Of a stretch of DNA of 64,000 nt, positions 33,960-46,830 are shown one piece after another. The stretch is from Iris pallida (Eukaryota; Streptophyta; Magnoliopsida; Asparagales; Iridaceae): contig JANAVB010012195.1 of NCBI GenBank assembly GCA_029216955.1, forward strand, positions 2,666,864-2,730,863, read 5' to 3'. Position 1 is the first letter of the stretch, and each line of letters begins with the position of its first letter. The position numbers and the translations under genes are program-made. The notes under the pieces were generated by a model that did not search any database, was not told the DNA's origin, and worked only from the letters and a program-made list of their open reading frames with translations.

Positions 33960-36473
33960 TGTCACGCCCCAGAACTAGAATACTAGAGAGTAGGGGACAG
34001 ACATAGACAGCTACGTACATCGAAGTACAACCTACCTCGCAATACGGTCACGGCTGTCTAGATGTATGAGGGTTAAACTACAATCCATCAGTCTCTATGG
34101 TCAGGAACAAGCCTAGTGTCTCAATCTCAAGCAAGCAAATAAAAGTTACAAGATGTTAGATCATCAGACATATAAAGTAAGACATCCCAAATATTACATA
34201 TTTAGATGATCATGAAGCTAGTCATACAAACTGTGAAGACTAGCAAGAGTTTAAGTCATACATGATCAACCCTAGGATTTGCTAATCATGTAACAGCCCT
34301 TAGGCAGACAGAAATTTAAGTTTCAACACGAGCTAACACTTGCTCGTCGGCTAAACGCCTCAAAAGAATAATTTACAATATAGTGGGTGAGCAAAATAAG
34401 AAATCCACTCGTTGCCAGGATTACGTCTGGTGTTCACCATCTGGCTGATAAACAGGAAGATCCTCGGGTATCACTCCAAAATTTGGCCATACAAAACTAG
34501 CTGGATCAGACCCCAGAAAGAGCAAGTGCCAAAATGGAGGCTTCATTATGGAAATAAAACCAGCAAAAAATAAAATAGAAAAATAAATAAATGAACATGC
34601 TTAAATGACAAGAAGACATGGTTAGAATAAAATAATAGCTTGCATTAGGAAAAACAAGAGATGGAATATAATTCCTACGCTAATCACGAGCAAGCATTCA
34701 GGCACGGCCAATCAAGTCCTACGGCTTGCTATCATTAGCTAACTAGGGTTATCACAGGCCTAGTTACTAGCAAGATACAGTGAGATGTTCCCCTAGTCAC
34801 AATCCCTGCAGCTATCCAGGTTATCCAGGTGAGGTGATTTACAAGAGTTATCAAGATTACTGGTGTACTTTCAGTACTTATGTTTTCAAGAAGTGCCCCA
34901 CATGACAGTAGGCTGGAAATGTGTCCTACTCGTCAGCAGGCTACAAGTCCCTCAGGTGTGGCCGGGATAACGGTATCGCCTATAACTGGGAAAAATTTCT
35001 CTATATGAACTACTTGATCAATCTAGTCATTAACCTAGTCAGATTCATTGTGAATTCCTGACCGTGGTAACCATAAATCTATGTACTAGACATGATGCAA
35101 GACGAGACAGGTAGTTTGTACAGGCACAATCAAGAAAGTCAACCACGGTATCAGGACAAGAGTTACTTAGCAAGTCAGGGTAGCTGTCGCAACAGCCTTT
35201 CACGATTATACATGTCATGTCAGGTTACTTGTCATGTCAAGAGTACTTGTCTGGAGTGCGCCTCGACGGACCACTTATCAAGAGTTATCAAAACGGGTTC
35301 ATATTATCATGTTCAAGTCAAGTTCAAGTTACTATCTCAAGACTATCAAATGTCAAGTCGGGTCGTCGCAATTTAGGCCAAGTATAGAAAAATAAATATA
35401 CAAAGATGATCGAGAACATCCATGTATGATCGAAACTATAAGTCACATATGAACTCTGATTAAAGTGAGACAGGAAGATTCTTGAAGCCAAGACAAAGAT
35501 CTACAACTTTCATGTTTTGAGTTTCTCAAGATTCTAGCTACAAAATAGCTTAAACGGGCAAAAACAATCATATAGAGTAATTTGCGCACGGGCAAAAGGC
35601 GCATGGCACAAGGTGCAAGACGTGCGAGGTGCAAGATGCACGAGGTGTAAGGTGCACGAGGTGGGCGAGGTGCAAGGTGCGCGAGTTGCAAGGTGCGCGG
35701 ACCAAACGGTGCACGAGGTGCAAGGTGCACGAACCAAAAGGTGAGCGAGGTGCAAGGTGTGCAGACCAAAAGGTGCGTGAGGTGCAAGATGCGCGGACCA
35801 AAAGGTGCGCGAGGTGCCAGGTGTGCGGACCAAAAGGTACGCGAGGTGCGCACGAGGTGCGTGAGGTATCGTCCATACCAGCAAGCTTTTGGCCATGGAG
35901 TTTTAGAAACTTCCAATGTCCATAACTTGGGCTAAAAGACTCAAAATTGGGCAAAATAAAGGTCTAAACTGAATGAAATTGAATTCTATACAACATGGAA
36001 CCATTAGTTTTCGAAAATAACAAAGTTTAAGAGATCAAAATCAAAAAAAAATCGAAGAAACTATAAACTTAGATCTACAAAAATGTAACCATCAAAACCA
36101 AAATCTCCAAGTTCTAAAGAGGCTTAGAATCAAGCAATGAAGATAATGGAACCATAAAATTTGAGATCCATCATGAAGCAAGTTGCACTTGCCTAGGACT
36201 TGGAAGGTGGGAGGAGTAAATGAAGAAGATGAAGAAGTAATGAGAAATAATGGAGGAGAGAGAGAGGAGTTGGTTTTTATACAAATCCTTCTCATCTCAA
36301 ACCAAAACAAAAAAAGTCAAGCCAAGCCAAGTTGAACCAAACTGAATTAAACTAAGGCAATATTAAACCAAGACCAGGCTAAGCAAGACAAGTCAAAATA
36401 CGAGTCACCTGACAAAAGTCAGAATTTCGTATATGTATATTAAAAATACGTATAACAGAAAACGGGAGTGACA
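33960..36473 (-). repeat. Left (3') LTR of element F
   Basis: 2514 bp, TGTCACGCCCCAGAAC to ACGGGAGTGACA. Contains a GC-rich minisatellite at 35600-35875 with units such as GGTGCGCGAGGTGCAAG and GCGGACCAAAAG. A/G-rich GAGAGAGAG and a TATACAAA motif near 36275 (minus-strand TATAAAAACC) mark the likely promoter. Confidence 0.88.
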
Positions 36474-36515
36474 ACTCTACCCACCTTAAAATAATTCCGT
36501 CCTCAGAATTTATTG
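36474..36515 (-). other. Polypurine tract block of element F
   Basis: Minus strand AAATTCTGAGGACGGAATT followed by an A/T run and AAGGTGGGTAGAGT against the LTR, the same block as in C, E and G. Confidence 0.75.
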
Positions 36516-36639
36516 AAGAGGCTAGAGATGTCAGGACAAGCTACACTAACCACATACAATCTACGACTAGCAGTTAATCAAGCAATCATTCATGCAAACA
36601 AGGAGTTAAAAGCATAAGGCATAAGTAAGACATTATACC

Positions 36640-37860
36640 TCATGAGTCAAACAGGTGTGGATATTGCGATCGGATATCATCCTCACGTTCCCAAGTTGAC
36701 TCACCGAAAGAGTGATGACCCCAAGCAATACGGACTAAACTAATAGTCTTGTTCTTGAGTATCTTCTCCCTTCGATCCAATATAGATACGGGCCTTTCCT
36801 CATACGAAAGGTTGGTACCAACAACCAATTCCGAATGATCAAGGAATCGGCTCGGATCCGAAATGTACCATCGTAATTGGGATACATAAAATATGTCATG
36901 TACCACACGTAACGACGACGGAAGAGCGAGACGATAGGACACATCACCTACTCGTTCGAGAATATCAAATGGTCCTATATACCTAGGACTAAGCTTTTCC
37001 CGTACGCTGAATTGAATGACGCTACGGGTAGGTGAGATCCTAAGAAATACGTGGTCGCCGATAGAAAACTCAAGAGGACGCCGATGAGAATCTGCCCAAT
37101 GGCGCTGACGATCTTGTGCAACTCGAAGATGATCTCTAACTTGTCTGACCACCTCAATAGTCTGCGTAACCATTTCTGGATCAAGCATCTGCCTCTCGCC
37201 TACATCATCCCAGGCTAAAGGTGATCTGCACTTTCTGCCATATAATGCCTCAAACGGTGCCATCTAGATACTTGCCTAAAAATTGTTATTGTAGGAGAAC
37301 TCTACGATATGCGGGTGATCTTCCAACGAACCACCAAAGTCTAGTGTACATGATCGCAACATATCTTCAAGAGTTTGAATCGTGCGCTCTGACTGACCAT
37401 CTGTCTGCGGATGATAAGCCGAACTAAACTTGAGACGAGTTCCCAAACTCTCCTAAAGACTCCGCCAAAAGTACGACATAAATCTTGAATCTCTGTCTGA
37501 TACGATACTGACTGGCACTCCATGCAATCTGACTATCTGTCTAAGATACATCTCTGCTAGCTGATCTGTTGACTGACCAATCCTGAAAGGGAAAAATGAG
37601 CTACCTTGGTGAGTCGGTCAACTATAAACCATATAGCATCTCTTTCAGCTGGGGTTTAGGTAACCCAGTTACAAAATCCATGGTAATATGCTCTCACTTC
37701 CATTCTGGGATTTGTAAAGGTTTAAGAAGTCCAGCTGATCTCTGATGTTCAGCTTTAACTTGTTGGCAAACTAAACAACGAGAGACAAACCGAGCTATCT
37801 CCCTCTTCATGCCATTCCACCAGAAATGTTGACGGATATCACGATACATTTTGTACCACC
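36640..37860 (-). pseudogene. Element F integrase with chromodomain
   Basis: The 3' half (36640-37263) is open for 207 codons: PFEALYGRKCRSPLAWDDVG, DHVFLRISPTRSVIQF, LSPRYIGPFDILERVGDV, VSILDRREKILKNKT (chromodomain) and ESTWEREDDIRSQYPHLFDS at its end. The 5' half has the catalytic core ([34 protein letters not shown]) and a degraded zinc-binding region (CLVCQQVKAE-like near 37760), with stops near 37265, 37450 and 37610. The chromodomain would target chromatin in a working copy. Confidence 0.9.
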
Positions 37861-37868
37861 GGAATGAA

Positions 37869-39495
37869 TTAAATACTATGAATTGTGAGCCTCTGCCATG
37901 ATCTCCTGCCTGATGTCACCACTGGGTACACAAAGACGTCTTCCATTTCAGAGTGTGCCATCTTCGTGAATACATAAATCTGCTCTCCGTTTTGCTTCAT
38001 ATTCTGCCTAAACCGCTGAAGCTTAGAATCCATCGATTGAGCTGTCTTGATCTTCTCAACTATATTGGACTGAACTTGCATACTGGCCATCAATGCCACA
38101 TTGGTAGAAAGAATTATCTTTATTCCCATCTTCTGAAGATCTGCTAATAACTCGGATTGTGCTGTTAGAAAATAAGCTCCTGCTCTTCTACTCAACGCAT
38201 CTGCAACTACGTTGGCCTTTCCAGAATGATACTGCAGGTTGATGTCATAATCCACCAATAGCTCTAGCCACCTTCTCTGACGCATGTTAAGATCCTTCTG
38301 GGTAAACACATACTTAAGACTCTTGTGGTCGGTGAAAATTTCTACCCGATCTCCATACAAGTAATGCCTCCAAAGCTTAAGTGCAAAAACCACCACTGCT
38401 AACTCCAAGTCATGGGTTGGGTAATTCATCTCATGATCACGAAGCTGACGTGATGCATAAGCTACTACCTTGCCATGCTGTATTAAGATTCATCCCAATC
38501 CTCTGCCTGAAGCATCACAATAAACTAAAAATCCTTCAGTTCTATCTGGAAGCGTGAGAACGGGTGTCGTCATCAATCCTTGCTTCAACTTCTCGAATGA
38601 ACTGTGACACTCTATTGTCCAAGCAAATTGTACATCCTTGCGGGGCAACTGCGTCAATGGTGCTGAAATTCGAGCAAATTCTCACACAAATCGTCGATAA
38701 TAGCCGGCCAATCCTAAAAAACTGCGAACTTCTGCTACGGTACTAGGTACTGGCCATGTCTCTATAGTACTATCTTCTGGGGGTCCACTTCCACTCCACC
38801 TCTGGTGATGATGTGACCTAAGTACAAAATGCGATCAAGCAAAAATTCTTACTTACTGAACTTCGCGTACAATTGGTGCTCTTTGAGACTCTGAAGGACT
38901 ATTCGGAGATGTTGCACATGCTCTGCTTCATTCTTGCTATAGACTAAGATGTCGTCTATAAACACTTTCATGAACTGATCCAAATAGTGCATGAAGATAC
39001 GGTTCATGAGATCCATGAATATTGCTGGCACATTGGTCGCTCCAAATGGCATAACGAGAAACTCCCAATGTCCATATCTAGATTTGAATGCTTTCTTTGG
39101 GATGTCTTGCTCTCTGACTCTGATCTGATGGTACTCCGACCGCAAGTTAATCTTCGAGAATACTGTTGCCCCTCTGAGTTGATCGAATAAATCATCTATC
39201 CTTGGTAGGGGATATTTGTTCTTAATTGTTGCAAAATTCAAGGTACGATAATCAACACACAATCTTGACGTGTCATCCTTCTTCTTCACAAGAAGCATCG
39301 GGGCTCCCCAAGGTGATCCACTAGCAGAATGAATTCCTTGGTTCTGATTTCTTCAATCATCTTATACATGATCTCCAACTCTGATGGTGCCATTCTATAG
39401 ACTCTCTCTGATATTGGTGTCGTCCCTGGAATCAAATCAATGGTGAACTCTATCTCTCTCTGGCGGCATGCCTGGGAGCTCTTCGGAAAATACAT
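37869..39495 (-). pseudogene. Element F reverse transcriptase and RNase H
   Basis: Lead-in PGTTPISERVYRMAPSEL, then [68 protein letters not shown] (catalytic Asp pair present), then after breaks at 38849-38430 the RNase [39 protein letters not shown]. Changes such as KINLRS for KIDLRS (first catalytic Asp to Asn) and stops near 39285, 38850 and 38430 make it non-functional. Confidence 0.9.
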
Positions 39496-39982
39496 CAGAA
39501 AATTCTTCTACTACTCTGGAAAACTGAACTGCTGCTGCTACCGCCATCCGCAAGATTGGTGGAGAAGGTTCTACTTCACCTTTGGAAAATGAAAACTCTT
39601 CTTCGTCGGGAATACCAAAAATAATCCTGCCAACATGGCAGTCTATTTTTGCGTATTGATCCTTCAACCAATCCATTCCTAGGACCACATCATAGTCGGT
39701 CATCGAAAATTTTATCAATCTAGCGGAAAACTCTCTACCGCTAACTACGATTCGACACGAGAAAAAGACTATATCTAGTCCCACAAGACCGTTACCATTA
39801 AGTATATTGAGCCTTACTGATAATAACTCGGGCTCCAGTCCTATCCGTGTAGCGAATCGTGCAGACATAAATGAATACGGTGCGCCCGAATCAAATAATA
39901 TTGGAACTGGAAAAGAGTTGACGAGAATGGTACCTGCCACCACCTCACCTGATGCCAATTCTTCTGCCACGGTCAGAGCCAT
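39437..39982 (-). pseudogene. Element F aspartic protease domain, open frame
   Basis: About 180 codons open. GTILVNSFPVPILFDSGAPY carries the catalytic Asp-Ser-Gly, and the distal part has LIKFSMTDYDVVLGMDWL. It ends DVFSEELPGMPPERD, the usual link into reverse transcriptase, then shifts frame. The domain itself appears whole, but its polyprotein context is broken on both sides. Confidence 0.85.
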
Positions 39983-41102
39983 AGCTTGACCCTGTCCTTT
40001 TGGTGCTGGTCCCCTCTGCAGGTGACCTCTCTGCCTGTTCTGAATCTGAGCTTGGGCCTAAGCATATTATTGAGCCTCAGGCGGTAACGGCCTCGGAGGC
40101 AGGTACTGGTGCTGGTGCCCTAACCGATGGACTGGTTTGGGTTGATGAAGATGAACTGGCTCTATACGAACATGAACCAATTTATGATCCAGTGCCCTAC
40201 AAGCAAAGCACAATCCCTGTGCCCTGCGACACTCCAAAACCACGTGCTGAGGCTTTCCACAATGAGTGCAGCACATTGCGGAAGACTGCTTATGCCTATG
40301 TTGCTGAGGGTACGTCGGTGTCGAGTGCTGAACCGACGAAACTGTGGTCGCCCTCCTAGGAGCTCCAATAGTCAAAGCCCTAGCTGTCGGGGTTGGTACT
40401 GATGACTGGAATAACTGTCCATGAGACCTCTTCCGCCCTCCAGTTCGATCTACTATCCTCTGGGAGGTATATTCATGTCTCCTAGCTGCTCTCAAAATAG
40501 CATCAAAGGTCTGGTGCTCAAACTGCTCTACTACTAGAATGATCTCTAGTTGGAGTCCCTGCTGGAATCGATGCGCTCGGTCTAATTTGGTCCTACCAAG
40601 GTGGGAGCAAATCGACTAAGCCTAGAAAACTCGGCCACATATCCATCGACCGTCCTTTCCATCTGCTTGAGATTGCTGAATCTGGTCTGCAGATCATACC
40701 GAGCTACTGCATCAAAGTACTTCGTCTGGAACTTGTCGCTGAATATCGCCCAAAAGACAGGCGTCACCAATCCAACTGCTAGCATCGCCCACCAGCTGCG
40801 GGCGCACAACGGCCACATTCTCTTCCTCTGGAGTCCTAGTTGCCTCCAGAATAACCTATATATCATGTAGCCAAGCATCAGCGGCAATAGCATCTTCACT
40901 GCTATCAAAGAAGAGAGGGTTCAGACGCTTGAAGCTGTTAGCCGCATTGTTCCCTTGATAACCAACTCTGCCCATGACATCTCGTACTGTCTGCTGCAGG
41001 ACATCGCCCCGACGATCTTGCGATGCAAGCAAGTCCCGGATGAGTCCCATCAGGGTTCTATTGTCAGGCTCTGCAGTCTGGGCTGGCTGAACTAGCGACT
41101 CT
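39983..41102 (-). pseudogene. Element F gag, 3' part, cut by element G
   Basis: Contains capsid pieces (SSEDAIAADAWLHDI, then FSDKFQTKYFDAVARY, RTVDGYVAEFSRLSRFAP) and the nucleocapsid end with CTHCGKPQHVVLEC, a full zinc knuckle, followed by CFACRALDHKLVHV, a second one lacking its last Cys. Frames change near 40860, 40540 and 40050. The N-terminal part is on the far side of G (51548-51840). Confidence 0.85.
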
Positions 41103-44100
41103 TGTCACGATCTGCACCCACTGTGAGGGTACGAGTACGTAACAGCGCCCAGCCTAGGCCGCAGTGTCGGCGGTAGAACGCTGTTCTAAGCCTCTAACAA
41201 ACTATCAACTCATGCAGTATATAATATACTCATCATGATCAACTCCGAACGGAGGACAAGTATAAGATATTGTAACTCAATCACAGTCTAAGCACGATAA
41301 GATAACACAGAAGAATAACTAAGAAATAGAAGGACAACTACTATAATAATAACAAAATCTCAACAATCTCAAATACTACACAAGTCTCAAATCAAATACA
41401 ACAAGTTCTACATTAAAACAGATGTAAGTCTACTAAACTAAATCCCGATCACTCCTGAGTGTCGGAGCCAAAGGTAGCCGTCCCGTCTCCGGGTCCATAA
41501 TATGTAGAGCATGTATCCTCAGTACAAGTATCTGTAATATTTTTAACAGGTCCAGTCAGGACAGGAACGAGCACATCTCATCTAGAAAACCCAAGTAAAT
41601 GGTAGAGAACTCTAAAGCAGTTATAGACAGTTTTATTGATGAACATGGTAGTTTATATTCAGGTGATGATGTAGAGAAACAGTTAAGATATAAGGAAAGT
41701 AAGGTAAGTAAAACAAGAGAAGAATCATGGCAATGAAGACTGTAAAATAAAATTCTAGCTGAACTAGAGTATATGATAAGTCCAGACAGTAAATGTAAAC
41801 AAGTGTAAAACCAAGTAAGTCCAGACAACATGAATCTGATACCAGGTGATTCCAGTACAAGACGAGTCCAGTATAAGATGATTCAAGTCAGTGATCAAAG
41901 ATTCCAGGGTAAGTCCAGACTATACTCTAACAGTGTATTTTAAAATACAGAGATCGACATGTAAACGGCTGTAGGTATTAGGCACATCTCTCACTGATCA
42001 GGCGAGAGATGGCTATGCTTCCAGTAGATTCCAGTAGGGAAATTCCAGATTTGGGGTATGTCTATATGTCTTACTCAATATTTTCCCGTCCCGTAATACA
42101 AGTGAATCCAGTACAAGATACGAGAATCGAGATGAGTCCAGCCAAACATGATGATACCAGCAATGATTCCAGAACGATTCCAGTAATAGATGCCAGACAT
42201 GATGATACCAACAATGATTCCAGTAATAGAGGCCAGACAACGTGGTATGTGTGTCGCATACATGAATCCAGAAATATCCATACGTGTTATAAGAATCACA
42301 TAAAACTAACTAGAACAAAAGTACAGTAATTGACAAATAAATGAAAGAACTATCAGAGAATGTACTCGCCTGATACTCTGAAAGAGTAGTATAATATCAG
42401 ATGTCTGCACCGGAGTCACAATGTCCTACACAGAGTAATATGGGTTATGACATGTTCAATACAAGGAAAATAAAAGCTACAATACAAACTACATGATTTC
42501 TAGGTCAAACTAGGTCAAAGTCAACTCTAAGTCAAACCTGGTCAACTATCTAGGTCAAACTAGATCCAAGTCAAACTTGGTCAACTCTGGGTCAACCCAA
42601 GTCAACATCTAGTCAAACTAGGTCAATCCTAGTCCAACAAGTCTCACTAGGCCTAACCAAGTCCAGACTAACAACCAAGCACCATCACAGAGTTACAAAT
42701 CAACACACATTATATATATATATATCATATATATACATAGACATGGGTTAAAATCCCATAGATACATTATGTATACATGTCAATATTTTATATTACCAAC
42801 TTGTATTCCTACATTACATGTATACATTCACATCATGCATACTTGCATTACCTACATGCATACATATTTACAATGCATATAATTAGATATAATGCATATA
42901 TATTGCATAATGTATCCTACATGCATATTGCATATACTATCCACACATTGCATAACGTATACTAGATTATATACGTACATCATGCATACATTCAATCTTG
43001 CATTTTAAATTAACATAAATATATCATATAGACGGAAGGAGTGGGCTAGATTGTATGTATAAGTGTGTGTGTGGTCTGAATTCAGCAAAGAGGGTCAAGT
43101 GAAATGGATGGGTGTATCTCAGGTCTTGATTTCAGTTCAAAACAATGCAATGTGTCTCATGCTTGTGTGTGAAGATGTGTGTGTGTCTTGGTGAGGAAGT
43201 GAATGTCCATACCATTCTCAGTTTAAGAATCAATGTGTGTGTGTATGAGCATGTGATTCAATGTGTGCCAAAGTGACTATTCATGAGTGTTATTTCACGG
43301 AAATTAGGTTCACAAGACTGTGTGTGATACATGGATGTGAATCAGTGCAACGTGCGTGTAACCTGGAATTAGTAAACAACAATGGATAGGTTATTTGGAA
43401 ATCAGTAAGGGAATGTGTGTGATATGAGTATGAGTGAACATTGGTATCAATTATCAGGAAGCAGAAAAAATAGTGCAGCATCTCAGTTTTGGTATTGTGA
43501 AATGTGGACTAAAATCACTCTAAACCAACATAACAATCTAACACATACTAACTAAATGGCCTATGGCCAAGTGAGATGAGTCAAAGGCCAACTCTGATAC
43601 ACTCTCCATTCTCTTGATACCCTAATATCCTAACCATGTATACTAACTAACAATCCGTACACTAAACTGAACCCATGGCCAAGGCCATCTGTACATAGTC
43701 AATACTGAATACTCACCTCTTGATACACAACCACTTGTCTGATACATAACCTATAATCTAACTTATTTAAACATGACCCCAACCCACTAACCTCTGCTAT
43801 AGAGCAGACAAACTCTAATTCATCCCCTCACAGCTATTCGAACACAACAAGTGAAATCCAAATCAGCACAGGAACTGGAAGGGGGGTCGAGTGTGTGTGA
43901 CATGGCTTAGTGCACTAGGTTCATAGATTTCAGGTTGAAATCGTGTGTGTCAATACAACCTAGGCTATAGGTAACCCTGTGTACCTGTGTGTGTGTGTGT
44001 GTGTGGGTGTCAATGTAGGTAGTACTGAAGAATGTGTGTGCAAACACAACCCATGTAACCTCATCTCAGAGGACCACAACCCAGAAAATGCAAGAAAACT

Positions 44101-45818
44101 CAGTAAAGTTCGGCCTTTAGTATTTCAGTTATTATTTTAGGATTTCAGGAAATTGGAAAAAATACGAACACCAAAACCAAACAATTTGCCATAAAACGAA
44201 CCCTAAACCATAGCAATTAGGATTAACTAGCCAACAGTATATTAAACATCAGTTAACAACAGGAGTTTAGCATTTAAAAATGAATTAAACATCATTAGTG
44301 AACTCTGAAAATTACACTAAACTGAACCTTATCAGAACATATTCAAAAAACCCAATTTCACATTCGAAAACAATAAAACTCCAAATCAATGGTTGACATA
44401 GGTGTGTGAACATGACAGGGTGTTATACAAGTCGATTTGTGTCCACAAAAGTCGACACGACGTGTCCAGAACGCGAATCATACAGTGTTTCAAAAATCAG
44501 CACAGGCAGCCTCGTGCGTGCGTGTCGAGCCTTCGTGGGCTCGACACAGAGCTCGAGGTGGGTCGAGCTCGTGCATATGGGTTCGCCCATAGTAGGGCTA
44601 GGAATCCCATACCCTGACCTGGGTCGAGCTCGTGTCGAGTCCAAGTTAAAACCCCGTATCAGTGAACAGCTGTTGTTTAAAATTTCAGTACGAGTCAATT
44701 TTCTCTCAAACCACTCGATAAAATCGTCTCAAATTTTGTGTGTGTTGTGTCAGTCACTAGGCCCCCGTGTCCACCAAAAATCAGGACCTGAGTCACCGTG
44801 TCGTGTCATGTGTCAACCCCGAGCAGCAGGGCAGTGCACCGGGGCCTCGTACGTGCGTGTGTGTCTAAATTTGGACACGAAAACCAACCAAAAATATGCT
44901 CAGTCACATAATACATAATCTACATATGATTAGCTACCCAAATATATAATTTGTTTTGAAAACCAAGAACAAAAACTCCTAAGAGGCATTTCATCGAACA
45001 CCTATGTACATACATTGATACGTGTCCGATACGGACACCAAACGGACACGAAATCCACCCAAATTCTAGGGACATCTAGGGACACCTAGATCTAGCCTAA
45101 TATGCAAAGAAATCGGAATAATAATGAAATTTAAGGGGTTTTACCTATAGGTGCAAATAGCAAAAAAAAGTCCCAAAATGAAGTGTTCCTCCTTGCTAGC
45201 TCGGATCCCCAAATTGCTCAAAATCTGGGATTACTCCCCACCAACAGTAAATAAACAATAATTAGATCCTAATGCAAAAGACTAGAGTTAAAAAGGAGTT
45301 GAAATGAATTTATCAGGATTTTAGGGAAATGGGGAATTACCTTTCCTTTAAAAATCTAGGTCAAGCACAAAAGAGGCAAGAACAAATGGAAGAGGCATTA
45401 AATATGGGTAGGAAAGCCTAGGTTGGCTGTCATGGGTGGGTTTGTTGGGGTTTAGGCTTAAGTCATGGGCCTATGGCTCAATTACATAAGTCATGAATTG
45501 GAAAAATCACAAGTCATTGAGTTAAGTCATAAGTCATGAACCATTTCACTTAAACTTAATCTTCTTATTTCAAAACTAATTTCAAATGACTAAAATAGGT
45601 TAACTTAAGTTAGACTAGGGTCACCATAGCTAGGGTTAGCTTCTAGGCTAGTTTACAAGGTCTCAACTAGTCAAAGTCAAAATCACAAGCCATGACTTAA
45701 TACAGTTTTAAATTAATTAAAAATCTCCAAAAATCATAATGTGATATAAATACAAATAAATAATAATTATAATTACAAAAGTTCAAAATTATCCTCATTT
45801 CAGAAACTGGGTGTTACA
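41103..45818 (-). repeat. Left (3') LTR of element G
   Basis: 4716 bp, TGTCACGATCTGCACCC to CTGGGTGTTACA. From left to right: conserved LTR end; minisatellite-like GATTCCAGTA / GATGATACCAG words (41820-42240); 12 [A/G]GTCAA words (42507-42630); ATGCAT/TACAT-rich stretch (42715-42990); GTGTGTGT tracts; GC-rich zone with CGTGTC/GACACG words (44400-45060); palindrome 45022-45038; TATTTAAT near 45396 as a likely minus-strand TATA box. Confidence 0.9.
45022..45038. other. Conserved palindrome GTGTCCG-ATA-CGGACAC (G left LTR)
   Basis: 7-bp arms around 3 bases. The same arms occur at 50754-50770 (G right LTR) and 55837-55853 (solo LTR H, with centre TAT because H is inverted). Confidence 0.8.
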
Positions 45819-46830
45819 AGTCTACCCCCCTTAGAAAAATTTTGTCCTCGAAATTAAGATGATCGCACCCCTACTATGTCAAACCCCCAATCAAATCAAG
45901 GTCGATAGATAACATGCAATATAATCCTACTGGTCGTGATATCATGGTCTTGATCAGGGTCACTATACTATCTATCACAGCACAAAACATCCTGACAGGT
46001 ACTAATGGAATCACACAACAAGATGGAAGGAAGAACAGGAAGACAGACCAGCTAACCCGTCACCCGTAGCGTCGGTCTACTCGACTGTCAGCGCAAAAGC
46101 CCTGCCCCTCTAGGGTGTATCCCTCTGATGGTGCGGGGCACGGTGCTGTGCTACAGGTGGCCTATCTTCCTCTATCTAATCCATGATACTCAAGTAACAT
46201 CCACACTGATATTCCACTCAATTATACTAGGGCACCATCTATATGGTATCTATTCTGCAATCTGATAATCATACCCGTCTATCCAGAACCATGTTACCAG
46301 AATCCTCGTCACACCAGTAAGTATGGCTACGATAATCCATAGAGTCCGCAACTAATGTACATACCTCTAGAATCATGGTATTTAAAATTTTCGCATTGCC
46401 GCTAGCTTGGCTGCAAAAACTTTAAATTCTCACACTCGAGAAATTCATCCAAAATCAGACTCTATCTTATCGCAAAACCAGCTAATATGGCTGTAGAAGA
46501 CTCTAGATTCCATGACTGAGGCAACCTAGCCCATAATGTTATCTTGGTAGAAAATCAAGTCAATAATGAATACCAAAAATCAAATTCAACGATGAACAAG
46601 GAAGATAGACAGAAACTGTCGGAATCGAATTTCGAGATGGTTTATAATGAGATTCTCAAGGGTCATCCCAGGAATCTTCTCAAGTAGTCCTAACTGTGAT
46701 TGAGTAACCTATCTGCTAAAGCCTATTCCTCAGTTCCTATCGCAGGCGCACGGCAGTACAACTAATCGTTGCACTGCCACGACATCGCACTAATGCGACT
46801 CTCGACCTGCATGGGCCACCACTAAAAACG
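45819..46830 (-). other. Internal region of element G, non-coding
   Basis: Starts with the polypurine block (45819-45860) and ends at the tRNA-Ile primer site. No frame of useful length. A stretch at 46085-46160 resembles the end of Tekay-type gag (compare 15560-15720 of C: AAAAGCCCTGCCC, CCCTCTG-TGGTGC), so it is a deletion derivative of a coding element. CCAGCTAATATGGCTGTAG-type words near 46310-46510 recall the internal region of E. Confidence 0.7.
46804..46821 (-). other. Primer-binding site of element G (tRNA-Ile type)
   Basis: TGGTGGCCCATGCAGGTC on the minus strand, 9 bases inside the LTR. Confidence 0.75.

Noticed and set aside
35443..35954. Long open frames on both strands rich in Ala-Pro-Arg-Thr or Lys-Val-Arg (also 53389-54017)
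   Set aside because: They come from a GC-rich minisatellite whose unit length is near a multiple of three; several frames on both strands are open at once.
41820..42240. Possible CRISPR-like array of GATTCCAGTA / GATGATACCAG words
   Set aside because: Irregular spacing, no unique spacers, eukaryotic LTR context.
42777..42965. His/Tyr-rich frame repeated at 48497-48685
   Set aside because: ATGCAT/TACAT simple sequence in the G LTR; no gene context.
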